From the NCBI GenBank assembly GCA_964493325.1, contig CAZBMD010000003.1, positions 65,619 through 129,618 of the forward strand: a DNA stretch of 64,000 nucleotides. The letters run 5' to 3'. The notes beneath the pieces were generated by a model, which ran no database searches, was not told where the DNA came from, and saw nothing but the letters and a program-made list of their open reading frames with translations. The position numbers and the translations under genes are program-made. Source of the stretch: CAZBMD01 sp964493325 (GTDB lineage: Bacteria > Babelota > Babeliae > Babelales > RVW-14). Below, one piece after another: positions 26,554 to 35,707 of this stretch; the first letter of the stretch is position 1; every line of letters begins with the position of its first letter.

Positions 26554-29139
26554 TTATTTGTTCAATAAAGTGAAATCATTGAACCTTGGTGGTGAAATTT
26601 CTTGGAGAATAGCCTCTAAAAGTTCCTCTCTAAGAGAGCCACTGTTCAATTGAGTAGTCCAATTTGTTACCAGTTTATTTAATCTTGATATTACAGGTTC
26701 TTTTTTTAAGTAGGTGGGGATGTTGTTATTCGTTTCTTTAAGGATATCTTCTTTTATATCAACAATATTTTTTATATCGCTTGCAAGGAGATCTTCTTTG
26801 TGAATGAGCTTAAGATTTTGGCGAATAAACATGATCCTTCGGCTAATTCCTTCATATGCAAAAATTCGGTTGCTCCACGTGGTAAGTAAATCGTTGATGT
26901 TGTTAGAGTTTTGAACATCTTGATCCAATATGTTGAGCAAATCGTATTGTTCCATGGATTTAAGAATGTTTTGGATATGTGATATATGGGTTTGCGGTTC
27001 TTCCCAAAAATTTTTAATATTTTCTAACTTAAACTCTGCACTCCATTGGTTTAGTAAATTGATTTTATCTAAATTTCCATCAAACGTATCCGTATAGAAA
27101 GGTAACAACAGATCTATCGTATTATTGTTTGATGCAGAACTTTTTTTCCGAATGAGCATGAGTTTGTTGCCAGAGCTTTCATAAGGATATATACGATTAT
27201 TCCACGAAATAATCCAAGTTAGTAATTCACCAATTAGGTTTTTATTAATAGAATCAGGATTACTCATTCTCGCTTTAAATTTGTTGTGTTCGTTTTTAAA
27301 TTGGAGAGATAAAGCTGATTGCTTAAAAACCTCAAGTATATCTTGAATATGTATTATTTCTTGCCCTACAAGATTGTATAATTCAAATTGCATCATCAAT
27401 TGTTCTTCCATACTTGTACTTTGAGTTACTTTCTCTTTATGATCATTTATACCTGTATCGATGGCTTGTTTTATTGTGTTGAGTTCTTCTTCTGCGTCCA
27501 CATAATCTATGTAGTCTAGAAGTGCATAATTCTGTATTTTTTCATTAAGTCTCAAGCTAAGGTCTTTGAATTTTATATACAATTGCGTAAGATTTTCAAA
27601 ATTTTCTGCCTCAGCATTAGTGTGGGTATATGCGGTCTGAAGGTCTTGCTTTTTATATTTATTAATCCATCTATCGACAAAGTTTTTTATTTCAGCAATA
27701 TCCTGCTCATTAATTGTTTGAATGTTGAGTTTTCTTGTTAATTCATGATGTTCCTGATAAAGATTAAGTGTATCATGTGGGGGACATATTTCTTCAATTA
27801 ATAAGAAATCTTTTCCAAAAAGTTTAATTATTTCGTAGGAATTTATCCACCCATTAATAATATCGTTAAGTGTGACTATTTGTTGTATGGGTACTTTTTT
27901 TTGATCTGAAATTTCAGTTGAAAAATTTTTGATTAATTCCTTAATAATATTTGAAGTAATGTTATGCCTTGAGTATATCGATGTAAATCCTAAATTTTGA
28001 AATTCTAAATTTATTTGAAGATCTTGCGCTATATCTGCAATACAACGAGGTGTCCATATATTAATAAAGCTTTTAATTTCAGCAATAAGATCTTTAGTAA
28101 GTCCTTGTTCAGGTATTTTATTAAGTAATATCGATAATTCTTTGAGAAAATGATCCATGTCATCTCCTTTTAGAAATTTTTCAATAGTTAAGAATTCTTT
28201 CCCAAAAAGACTGGCTGCTTTGCAGCATGCTGTGCAATCTTTAATAAGCTTACTTAGAGCGGCTGTTTGATTATTTATTTCTTGTTTTTTATTTAAAATT
28301 TCAATTATATCTTTTTCAATTATCTTTTTTTGATCATTTGCGCTCCCTACTTCTATGCATCCATCTGCTTCACAATTATCAATCTTTGTGTAAAGGTTGT
28401 TTAACTCATTAAGAAAATCTTGAGGAAGGTTATGTGGTGGGTATGTAGATACAGGTTCTGTATCTACAAGCATATTCTCTGAAAGCATATTCTCTGATTC
28501 TTCGATAATAATTTCTGTATTTGCAGGGAGCTCAGGTATGGAATAATAATCATATTCGGGCCATTCTCTTTTTTTACTATGAAAGTTTGTTTCTATGCAT
28601 TTTTGCTCTATCATGTCGGGGATTGTTTTAAAATAATCAAGAAAATCATAGTTAATAATAAGTTCCTGTGATTTTTTAAGTGACTTTATGAATAAATTGA
28701 GTTGTTCAATAAGGGTATTTTGTTTATTGCTGAAAATTTCCGAATTGAGATGCTTAAATCGTTGTTTGATTTTTGTTAAACGTAGGAAAAATTCCCGTGC
28801 CTTGCATTTTAAATTGTGGCTTATCAGATGTTTATCTTTTCCTACTGGTTCCTTATTGGGGTGCGTTGTATTTACTCTGCCTAAAAAATTTTTACAGGCA
28901 ATTTCTATATTATTCATGAGACGTGTAATATCTTCGATATGTTGCTCTGCTTCGGCGCTATTTTTAAGATGGTTGGTTAATGCTGCAAGGTCTTCAGTAA
29001 GATCATAAAAGAAATATTCCAAACCAGTCATTTCGTCACCCGAAAGGCGAATTCCTTCTGCATTCATAGCTTTTGAGGTATTCCAAGTAACAAGAGATAT
29101 TAACAAAAGGCTCAGTATTTTTTTAAGAGAAATATTCAT
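26554..29139 (-). CDS. Large secreted helical repeat protein of unknown function
   Basis: 861 residues, signal peptide MNISLKKILSLLLISLVTWNTSKA, AAGGATT before the ATG. After about residue 280 the sequence falls into diverged repeats of roughly 110-150 residues. Each begins with a G[KQ]-[ED]-[FI]-x3-I pattern (GKEFLTIEKFL, GKDFLLIEEIC, GQEIIHIQDIL) and ends with a W-x2-[RK] pattern (IWTPRCI, RWINKY, SWNNRIYPYE, TWSNRIFAYE). The last two units are clearly related: NNRIYPYESSGNKLMLIRK versus SNRIFAYEGISRRIMFIRQ. It is almost all helical and rich in Asn, Lys, Glu and Ile. No known domain recognised; an exported structural or host-interacting protein is possible. Confidence 0.75.
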   Translation of the reverse strand: MNISLKKILSLLLISLVTWNTSKAMNAEGIRLSGDEMTGLEYFFYDLTEDLAALTNHLKNSAEAEQHIEDITRLMNNIEIACKNFLGRVNTTHPNKEPVGKDKHLISHNLKCKAREFFLRLTKIKQRFKHLNSEIFSNKQNTLIEQLNLFIKSLKKSQELIINYDFLDYFKTIPDMIEQKCIETNFHSKKREWPEYDYYSIPELPANTEIIIEESENMLSENMLVDTEPVSTYPPHNLPQDFLNELNNLYTKIDNCEADGCIEVGSANDQKKIIEKDIIEILNKKQEINNQTAALSKLIKDCTACCKAASLFGKEFLTIEKFLKGDDMDHFLKELSILLNKIPEQGLTKDLIAEIKSFINIWTPRCIADIAQDLQINLEFQNLGFTSIYSRHNITSNIIKELIKNFSTEISDQKKVPIQQIVTLNDIINGWINSYEIIKLFGKDFLLIEEICPPHDTLNLYQEHHELTRKLNIQTINEQDIAEIKNFVDRWINKYKKQDLQTAYTHTNAEAENFENLTQLYIKFKDLSLRLNEKIQNYALLDYIDYVDAEEELNTIKQAIDTGINDHKEKVTQSTSMEEQLMMQFELYNLVGQEIIHIQDILEVFKQSALSLQFKNEHNKFKARMSNPDSINKNLIGELLTWIISWNNRIYPYESSGNKLMLIRKKSSASNNNTIDLLLPFYTDTFDGNLDKINLLNQWSAEFKLENIKNFWEEPQTHISHIQNILKSMEQYDLLNILDQDVQNSNNINDLLTTWSNRIFAYEGISRRIMFIRQNLKLIHKEDLLASDIKNIVDIKEDILKETNNNIPTYLKKEPVISRLNKLVTNWTTQLNSGSLREELLEAILQEISPPRFNDFTLLNK

Positions 29140-29367
29140 CAGGAATCCTTGTGAGAGTTGTGTGATTTATATTAATTTTAATGGTGCTGTTAGCACTCAT
29201 GGATAGCGCGAGATAGAGTAACGCTATTTTTTGAAAAATTCCATACAGATTGATGTTTTTTTCTTAATTGTCTGATTGATAGTTATTTTTCTTGTTACCA
29301 ATTTTTCTTATTTGTATGATTTTTTGTGCATGACAGAACTGATACGGTTTTTAAATGGCTTTGTTTT

Positions 29368-30018
29368 TTATAAATTTGATCGAATACCTGCCGTGTATTG
29401 TCTTTGCACAGCTTCTTGGTAGCAATCGAATTGATTGAAGTCAAAAGTTTCCATTGCTTTTTCGCGTTGGTTGATAGCCTGTTTTTTCTGTATTTGTGCC
29501 GCTATCGTGCGGTACAAGAAGTCAATAATTTCTCTGGGCATATTGACGTATTGTTGTAGACGTTTTTTATAAAAAAAGAGAATGAATCGTGCCATTGATG
29601 ATTGATTGCATGTACAAGCGTACTGGAAAACATTTAAACCGTGTTGGTTTTCTATCTTTGGATCGGCATTTTGTGTAAGTAGATAGTATGCGAGTATTGA
29701 ATCTTGCTGATCAACGGCATAATGCAGTGCGGTTTTGCCGTCTTTAGCGTTTGGTTGATTAATGATCGCGCCTTTACCAATAAGTAATTGAACAAAATGT
29801 AGCGCTTCGGCTTCATCATCAAGTAAAACTGCTACGTGCAGCGGTGCATAACCTGTTTCTTTTTCATAAGTCAAAACGCGGATATCGCCAGGTTGAATTT
29901 TTTCAAAAAACGTACTGTCGTTTGAGCGAATGGCTTTAAAAATATTGTTTTGTGGATGAATAGAGGTAATGTTAAGACAGGCGATTATAAGCGTAATGCC
30001 ATATTTAAATCTTTTCAT
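29368..30018 (-). CDS. Secreted ankyrin-repeat protein
   Basis: 216 residues, signal peptide (KYGITLIIACLNITSI), GGGAGAT before the ATG. Two to three ankyrin repeats are visible: TGYAPLHVAVLLDDEAEALHF, DGKTALHYAVDQQDSILAYY and HGLNVFQYACTCNQSSMARF. The C-terminus is helical and charged. Secreted ankyrin proteins are common in host-associated bacteria and bind host proteins; that function is inferred from the family, not shown here. It is divergent from the UDP-glucose dehydrogenase gene. Confidence 0.82.
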   Translation of the reverse strand: MKRFKYGITLIIACLNITSIHPQNNIFKAIRSNDSTFFEKIQPGDIRVLTYEKETGYAPLHVAVLLDDEAEALHFVQLLIGKGAIINQPNAKDGKTALHYAVDQQDSILAYYLLTQNADPKIENQHGLNVFQYACTCNQSSMARFILFFYKKRLQQYVNMPREIIDFLYRTIAAQIQKKQAINQREKAMETFDFNQFDCYQEAVQRQYTAGIRSNL

Positions 30019-30179
30019 TTTTATCTCCCATAGATGCTATTGTAGAAAAACTTTCGCATAATGATTCCATAATTATTTGTAAAAAACAACAACTGAATTG
30101 ATGAGCGCTTTCTATTCAAAATAATCGAACACGTGATAAGCTGACAAAAGTAATGAAGTTATAAAAAAAGGAGATCATA

Positions 30180-31559
30180 GTGAAGACGATTGCGGTTGTG
30201 GGAGCTGGTTATGTAGGGCTTGTAACAGGTGCCTGCTTTGCTCAAAAAAATAATAAAGTTATTGTTGTTGAAAATAATGCAGAAAAAGTTCAGGAACTTT
30301 TAAAAGGACATGTGCCTTTTTATGAGCCAGGACTTGATGATCTTGTTAGACAAGGAATTGAACAAGGTACTCTGATTTTTGTTGAAAATGTCGCTGCAAG
30401 TTTAGCTTACAATCCAAGCATTATTTTTTCATGTGTTGGTACTCCATCGCTACCGAGTGGTGCGGCAGATCTTTCGTATGTGTGGCAGGTTGCCAAAGAA
30501 ATTGGTCAACATCTTAGTTCCTATTGTGTTATTGTTAACAAATCAACCGTTCCTGTTGGGACTGCTCAGAAAGTCAAAGCTGTATTGCAAGAGCAACTTG
30601 ATTTGCGTGGTGTTCTGAGCTCATTTGATGTTGTATCAAACCCAGAATTTCTTAAAGAGGGTGATGCGCTTAATGATTTTTTGCTTCCAGAGAGAGTCGT
30701 TATAGGAACAGAGAGCGAAAAAGCATTTGATGAACTTGCTGGTCTTTATGCCCCGTTTGTGAGCAATGATGCTCAAATTATTAAGATGAGTGTAGTCTCT
30801 GCAGAGCTTACCAAATATGCATCCAATGCTATGCTTGCAACGCGCATCAGCTTTATGAATCAAGTTGCTCAGTTTGCCGATGCTGTTGGTGCTGATATTG
30901 AGCAGGTTAAGTTGGGCATGTCAAAAGATAAGCGCATTGGTGCCCATTTTTTAAATGCTGGTATTGGTTATGGAGGCAGCTGTTTTCCCAAAGATGTCAA
31001 AGCACTGATCAATATGGGGAACGAACTTGCGTTAGAAATGAGCCTTATAAAAGAGGTTGATCGAGTTAATGATTCTCAGAGACAGTGGTTTATCAAAAAA
31101 ATTCTGACGTATTACGGACATGTTTTAGAAAACAAAAAAATAGGAATATGGGGCCTTGCTTTCAAGCCAGAAACCGATGACATTCGAAGTTCTCCCGCTC
31201 TTGATACAATTAATGTGCTTTTGCAAAAAGGTGCCGTTTTGCATGTGTATGATCCTGTTGCAATGCCGCTTGTTAAATTGTTATACCAAGATACGATCAG
31301 TTACGCTCAAAGTGCTGATGAATTATTGTCAAAAGTTGATTGTCTTGTGGTGCTGACCGAATGGAAAGAGTTTCTACGATTTCAGCCTCAGGATTTTACG
31401 GCCCTTAAAGATAAAGTTGTGTTTGATGGTCGCAATTGTTTTGATCCTGTCCGCATGAGCGAGCAAGGCATTACGTATCACTCAGTGGGGAGAGCTGGCA
31501 CCGCTCAACAGGTTTCGCCGTTGTATGTGCCATGTGGAGGAGATATTTTAACCACATAA
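30180..31559 (+). CDS. ugd: UDP-glucose 6-dehydrogenase
   Basis: 459 residues. Rossmann GAGYVGLVTGACFA at the N-terminus, STVPVGTAQKV, NPEFLKEGDAL, and GYGGSCFPKDVKAL containing the catalytic Cys. The C-terminal UDP-binding domain has GLAFKPETDDIRSSPA. It oxidises UDP-glucose to UDP-glucuronate, which the UXS at 15140 can turn into UDP-xylose. GTG start with AAAGGAG upstream. It heads a three-gene plus-strand unit with the following GT4 and methyltransferase. Confidence 0.95.
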   Translation: MKTIAVVGAGYVGLVTGACFAQKNNKVIVVENNAEKVQELLKGHVPFYEPGLDDLVRQGIEQGTLIFVENVAASLAYNPSIIFSCVGTPSLPSGAADLSYVWQVAKEIGQHLSSYCVIVNKSTVPVGTAQKVKAVLQEQLDLRGVLSSFDVVSNPEFLKEGDALNDFLLPERVVIGTESEKAFDELAGLYAPFVSNDAQIIKMSVVSAELTKYASNAMLATRISFMNQVAQFADAVGADIEQVKLGMSKDKRIGAHFLNAGIGYGGSCFPKDVKALINMGNELALEMSLIKEVDRVNDSQRQWFIKKILTYYGHVLENKKIGIWGLAFKPETDDIRSSPALDTINVLLQKGAVLHVYDPVAMPLVKLLYQDTISYAQSADELLSKVDCLVVLTEWKEFLRFQPQDFTALKDKVVFDGRNCFDPVRMSEQGITYHSVGRAGTAQQVSPLYVPCGGDILTT

Positions 31560-31581
31560 GTACAAAGCAAAGGCAGCGCCG

Positions 31582-32805
31582 GTGAAGAAAAAAATTTTAT
31601 ATATTCATCATGGTAAAGGTTTGGGTGGCGCGCCTCTCAGCCTTTTATACCTTATTCAATCTCTGGACCGAACATTGTACGATCCAGTTGTTCTTTTTCT
31701 TCATCAATCTGAAGTTATGGATCTTTATAAAAGCAAGGGTATTCAGGTTTTTGGCCCAGCTAATGTCTATGATTTTGCCCACACCAAAATTTGGTGGTTT
31801 TCTTGGTATCATATTCACCACCTATGGCGAGCTGCTAGGGGGACATTAAGAACAGTGTGGGGTCTTGGAGCTTTGTGGATTGATTTTATCAAGCCTGATG
31901 TTATCCACTTGAATACCAGCTCGCTTGTTGGATGGGCGATTGTTGCGCGCAAAAAAAAAATACCGGTTGTGTGGCACATCCGTGAACCTCTTGCTGAAGG
32001 GTATTTTGGTTTGCGTAGAAAATTTATTCAATGGAGTATTCAGCATCATGCAGATGCAATTGTGCCAATTTGCAAGAATGATGCACAGCCATGGTCAACA
32101 AGCGACAAAACCAAGGTGGTTTACAATGCTGTGCATGAAGATGTTTTTGTGCCTGGAGCAAAGACGAGTGATTTTCTGGCGCGTTATGATCTTTCTGAGT
32201 TGCGACCAAAAATTCTGTTTGTTGGTGGACATGGTCGCTCAAAAGGTGCGCTTGAAATTTTACAAATTTTTACACAGTTGCTGGAACGTTTGCCCCAAGC
32301 ACAACTTTTGATTGCTGGCTATTTTGATCTATCTGTTGCAAGCACATTTCGCATCATGATCTTTGACCAGGCGCATTATCATAAACAGGCAGTGCATCTT
32401 GTCAAAAAATTGGGCGACTCAGTAAAATTACTTGGGCCCATTCTTGATATTCCGGCAGCCATGGCCGCAAGTGATGTGATTGTTTTTCCCGCAACGGTTG
32501 GTCATTTTGCAAGACCCGTTATCGAAGCTGGGTTTATGAATAAACCGGTTGTTGTTTCGGCCCTTGCTCCGCTCAATGAGTTGGTGGTTAATAATGTGAC
32601 TGGATTTTTGATTGATCTTGCTGCTCAGCAGGCATGGGTTGAAGCATTATTTTTGCTTTTGACCAACCAGGCCGTGAATAAAGCAATGGGTGACGCTGCA
32701 TACATTTTTTGTAAACAACATTTTTCTTTAGATATTCATACAAAAAAAATAGAGTTAATTTACGCTCAGCTATTTTCTAAAAAAAAGGATGAAGTGCATG
32801 GATAA
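31582..32805 (+). CDS. Glycosyltransferase family 4
   Basis: 407 residues, GTG start, 22 bases after ugd. The N-terminus has GLGGAPLSLLYLIQSL, the acceptor-side Gly loop. The C-terminal half has ILFVGGHGRSKGALEILQIF and GHFARPVIEAGFMNKPVVVS, a weakened E-x7-E motif in which the first acidic residue is not obvious. Probably adds a uronic acid or xylose residue given the neighbour, but this is inference. It overlaps the methyltransferase. Confidence 0.85.
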   Translation: MKKKILYIHHGKGLGGAPLSLLYLIQSLDRTLYDPVVLFLHQSEVMDLYKSKGIQVFGPANVYDFAHTKIWWFSWYHIHHLWRAARGTLRTVWGLGALWIDFIKPDVIHLNTSSLVGWAIVARKKKIPVVWHIREPLAEGYFGLRRKFIQWSIQHHADAIVPICKNDAQPWSTSDKTKVVYNAVHEDVFVPGAKTSDFLARYDLSELRPKILFVGGHGRSKGALEILQIFTQLLERLPQAQLLIAGYFDLSVASTFRIMIFDQAHYHKQAVHLVKKLGDSVKLLGPILDIPAAMAASDVIVFPATVGHFARPVIEAGFMNKPVVVSALAPLNELVVNNVTGFLIDLAAQQAWVEALFLLLTNQAVNKAMGDAAYIFCKQHFSLDIHTKKIELIYAQLFSKKKDEVHG

Positions 32806-33598
32806 GCAGAAGCTCAAGGAGGAAGTAAAATTTTATTGGAATCAGGCCAGTTGCGGTACCGAATTTATCGATAAGCCAAAATTCTCGCGCGATTATTTTG
32901 AGGCGATTGAAGAATACCGTTACATGCGTGAACCAGAAATTTTTGCATTCGCTCAATTCACTCGATTTCACAAACAAAAAGTTTTGGAGGTTGGCATTGG
33001 AGCGGGATCTGATTTTATTCAATGGGTCAGAGCTGGGGCAATTGCCTATGGTATTGATTTAACACCAGAAGCTATTGAAAATGTTCAGCAACGGCTACAG
33101 CTTTATGATCTTAAGGCGCAAGAGTTGTTGGTTGCTGATGCAGAGCAACTTCCCTATCCAGACAACTTTTTTGATATTGTGTATTCCTGGGGAGTGATTC
33201 ACCATTCTCCCGATACGCGACAATGTTTGAGTGAAATTGTTCGTGTCACGAGGCCTGGTGGGACGATCAAAATTATGATTTATAACAGGAATTCTTTATT
33301 TGCATTCTATCGCTACCTTGCGCATGGCCTCATGAAAGCTCGTCCCTTCAGGTCGAGAAAATCAATTCTTTTTAGGCATCAAGAAAGTCCCGGCACCAAG
33401 GCTTATACATTTGATGAAGCGCGTGAGCTTTTTGCTCAGTTTCCAGTCTCGATTACAAGCATAGCAGCTCCAGCAACGCAGCATGATTTACTGACCTACA
33501 AAACGTGGCCGTTTCGATTGGCGGCGTATATCCTTGCTTCCATATTTGGGTGGCACCGGGTGGGCTGGTTTATGGTGATTGAAGCGAAAAAAGAGTAG
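32798..33598 (+). CDS. SAM-dependent methyltransferase, class I
   Basis: 266 residues from the ATG at 32798, with AAGGATGA 8 bases upstream; an ATG at 32789 lies inside that site. VLEVGIGAGSDFIQW is SAM motif I, VADAEQLPYPDNFFDIVYSWGVIHH is motif II/III of the Methyltransf_11 type, and TRPGGTIKIMIY follows. The last part has a hydrophobic, basic stretch that may touch the membrane. Its operon with ugd and a GT4 suggests sugar or lipid-linked glycan methylation. Confidence 0.8.
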   Translation: MDKQKLKEEVKFYWNQASCGTEFIDKPKFSRDYFEAIEEYRYMREPEIFAFAQFTRFHKQKVLEVGIGAGSDFIQWVRAGAIAYGIDLTPEAIENVQQRLQLYDLKAQELLVADAEQLPYPDNFFDIVYSWGVIHHSPDTRQCLSEIVRVTRPGGTIKIMIYNRNSLFAFYRYLAHGLMKARPFRSRKSILFRHQESPGTKAYTFDEARELFAQFPVSITSIAAPATQHDLLTYKTWPFRLAAYILASIFGWHRVGWFMVIEAKKE

Positions 33599-33655
33599 GC
33601 TGAGAGGTCCTTTTTAACGGTCTCTGAGATTTTTGAACGAGGTTATTGCTTGTGC

Positions 33656-33979
33656 TTAGTTGTTAAAGCGCCAGCCAAGACTGGCAATTTCTTGAAGGCG
33701 AATTTGTAATCGCTTTGCCGAAATGATATCTATGAGCTGCCTTTTTACGTCGGGTAACGCTTGGGTGCGAACAAAATATAAAAGTGAGTACTCGGTGGTG
33801 TATGTTTCATGTACCAAGTCTGGATAGGTAGCTATGAACTGCTTAACTTCTTCAATATTTCCAAGCCTTATGGCCTCAAAAAAACTTTCACGGATGAGTT
33901 GTGAATTCGACTGAGAGAGAGCAGGTGCTGAAATAAGGCAAAGGGTGAAAACTGCAAGCTGTTTGAATAATTTAGCCAT
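33656..33979 (-). CDS. Small secreted protein with a degenerate ankyrin-like unit
   Basis: 107 residues with signal peptide KLFKQLAVFTLCLISAPALS. The mature part FFEAIRLGNIEEVKQFIATYPDLVHE resembles the first helices of an ankyrin repeat (the AIRxGNIEEVKxFI pattern), but no second complete repeat is present. It may be a worn-down relative of the protein at 29368. No ribosome-binding site is clear, so translation is uncertain. It is divergent from grpE. Confidence 0.6.
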   Translation of the reverse strand: MAKLFKQLAVFTLCLISAPALSQSNSQLIRESFFEAIRLGNIEEVKQFIATYPDLVHETYTTEYSLLYFVRTQALPDVKRQLIDIISAKRLQIRLQEIASLGWRFNN

Positions 33980-34012
33980 TTTGTACTATTTTCTATAAAA
34001 AATTTTTTATGA

Positions 34013-34018
34013 TATAAT
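34013..34018 (+). promoter_or_regulatory. Putative -10 box for grpE
   Basis: A perfect TATAAT lies 81 bases before the grpE start; a matching -35 is weak. No CIRCE element is seen next to grpE, so HrcA control of this gene is not supported. Confidence 0.4.
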
Positions 34019-34098
34019 TGTCGCATGTTTCGAACAAAATTAAAATTGTGTTTCTTACAGAATACGATATCAACGGATAATTAAAAAGGAACAATTTC

Positions 34099-34611
34099 AT
34101 GGAAAATTCAAAATTTAATGAGCAAGACCAAATCAATACTGAAAATCAGTCAGAGCAAACGCAACCTGCATCTTCTCTGTCAGAAACAAATATCGATTAT
34201 AAAGATCAATTTCTTCGTACGACAGCTGATTTAAATAATTTTAAACGTCGCGTTGAAAAAGAGCGATCAGAGTGGATGACTGCTGCTCAGAGTATGGTAA
34301 TCGAAAAACTTCTTCCTATTGTTGATGATTTGGATCGAGCGCTGTTAATCGCCCAAAAAAATGTAACTGCCGATTCGGTTACATGGCTTGATGGAATAAA
34401 GCTTATTCAAAAAAACCTTCTTAAAACCCTTAGTGATCTTGGGGTACAAGAGGTAGATGCCTCAGGAGCTTTTAATCCTGAATTTCATGAAGCTTTGGCA
34501 AGTGTAGAGAGCAGTGAAAAAGCTTCTGGCAACATTGTAGAGGTATTCTTTAAAGGATATAGCTTTAAAGGTAAAGTTATTAAACATGCTCAAGTGAGTG
34601 TGGCTAAATAA
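34099..34611 (+). CDS. grpE: GrpE nucleotide exchange factor
   Basis: 170 residues. An acidic, polar N-terminus, then DYKDQFLRTTADLNNFKRRVEKER, the long helix of GrpE. ViEKLLPIVDDLDRAL and FNPEFHEAL lie in the C-terminal half, and the beta-wing ends with GYSFKGKVIKHAQVSV. It exchanges ADP for ATP on DnaK in protein folding. It stands apart from dnaK/dnaJ, which are not in the window. AAAAGGAAC precedes the ATG. Confidence 0.95.
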   Translation: MENSKFNEQDQINTENQSEQTQPASSLSETNIDYKDQFLRTTADLNNFKRRVEKERSEWMTAAQSMVIEKLLPIVDDLDRALLIAQKNVTADSVTWLDGIKLIQKNLLKTLSDLGVQEVDASGAFNPEFHEALASVESSEKASGNIVEVFFKGYSFKGKVIKHAQVSVAK

Positions 34612-34676
34612 ATAAGACATTGGGTTTCTTTTGAAACCTGAGGCGATTTGCTTATTAAAAATATGACTACAACTTA

Positions 34677-34763
34677 TCATCCCTGACTTGCCTGTTTGCA
34701 AACCATCTTCGTTAAAACTTCGGCGAGTTACGATTCTGTGACGGACAGGCGCGGTTGGGATGA
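34677..34763. repeat. Small element bounded by imperfect inverted ends
   Basis: In the 233-base gap between grpE and pssA, TCATCCC...TGCCTGT is mirrored by ACAGGC...GGGATGA, giving an 87-base element with imperfect inverted ends and a TTCGTTAAAACTTCGG core. Base composition looks higher in GC than the flanks. It may be a dispersed palindromic element; I see no second copy in this window. Confidence 0.4.
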
Positions 34764-34844
34764 CATCACGCAATCGAATTTGCAATACAACCGCCATATT
34801 TTTCCGTCTTAAGCAAGAGATTACTCAGCGCAGGGGGAGCTAGT

Positions 34845-35603
34845 ATGGTTATCACCAATCGGATTCAAGAACAGATGAAGCAACTTCGTTTGAGACGTAG
34901 TCGTATGCTTTTGAGGGTAAGGCAGCATCGTCAGATGCGCTTAGTTCCAAATCTTTTTACGCTAGGGAATGCCTTTTTTGGCTTTAGCTCGATTATTTTG
35001 GCGGCCAATGGCGATCTTTTTGCCGCAGCTTATCTGATTTTGCTTGGAGCGCTGATGGATGCTCTTGATGGTAGAATTGCTCGCTACGTTGGCGCGACCA
35101 GTGATTTTGGCATGCAACTTGATTCGCTGTGTGATGCAATCTCGTTTTGCCTTGCACCAGCTGTTCTAGTGTATTGGTGGCAGCTCAAAAAATTTGGGTT
35201 TATTGGGGCTCTTATTTGTGCTTTATTTTTGTTGGCAGGATTGTTGCGTCTTGCGCGCTTTAATCTGATCCATGATCAGCAGTCTATTAGTTTTACCGGT
35301 GTGCCAACAACAATAGCTGGATGTTTTTTGGCAACAGTTATCCTTAATGCGCATACGGCTCTTCTCAGGCCGGTTACGGTGGGGCTGATAGGGGTTGTTG
35401 TTATTTGTCTTGCGGCTCTTATGGTTAGTTCAATCGCCTTTCCAGCGTTTAAGAAGCTGACAAAAAAGACCTACAAACTCAGTGCGCTTATGCTGGTAGC
35501 ATTTACCATTATCATGGGATTTATTAAAGTTCTTTTTTGCCTCTTTTTGCTTTACTTTTTGTATGGGCTGATTGGCGCTTTTCGTCGTTTTTTCTCCAAA
35601 TAA
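34845..35603 (+). CDS. pssA: CDP-diacylglycerol-serine O-phosphatidyltransferase
   Basis: 252 residues. The CDP-alcohol phosphotransferase signature D-x2-D-G-x2-A-R-x8-G-x3-D-x3-D is intact (DALDGRIAR ... GMQLDSLCD). The N-terminus LVPNLFTLGNAFFGF and about seven hydrophobic segments match the PssA type II family. It makes phosphatidylserine, the precursor of phosphatidylethanolamine; a PS decarboxylase is not in the window. GGGGGAG precedes the ATG. The N-terminal 25 residues are very basic (RSRMLLRVRQHRQMR). Confidence 0.88.
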   Translation: MVITNRIQEQMKQLRLRRSRMLLRVRQHRQMRLVPNLFTLGNAFFGFSSIILAANGDLFAAAYLILLGALMDALDGRIARYVGATSDFGMQLDSLCDAISFCLAPAVLVYWWQLKKFGFIGALICALFLLAGLLRLARFNLIHDQQSISFTGVPTTIAGCFLATVILNAHTALLRPVTVGLIGVVVICLAALMVSSIAFPAFKKLTKKTYKLSALMLVAFTIIMGFIKVLFCLFLLYFLYGLIGAFRRFFSK

Positions 35604-35707
35604 CGGTTTAGTTATAAGGGGTTTTCGTTTAGCTATTTTTTTTATGGTTTGTTACACTGGGTCGAGAGTTTGTACGAGTTGTAGAAAACATAAAAAAAGG
35701 ACCATCT

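Noticed and set aside
29184..29208. GTGCT-GTT-AGCAC and TTAGCACTC resemble half of a CIRCE heat-shock element
   Set aside because: The second half (GAGTGCTAA at the right spacing) is missing, and the neighbouring genes are an unknown repeat protein and an ankyrin protein, not chaperones.
33600..33640. GAGAGGTCC ... GGTCTCTGAG as a terminator after the methyltransferase gene
   Set aside because: The arms do not pair well when aligned in antiparallel orientation; only about four pairs form.
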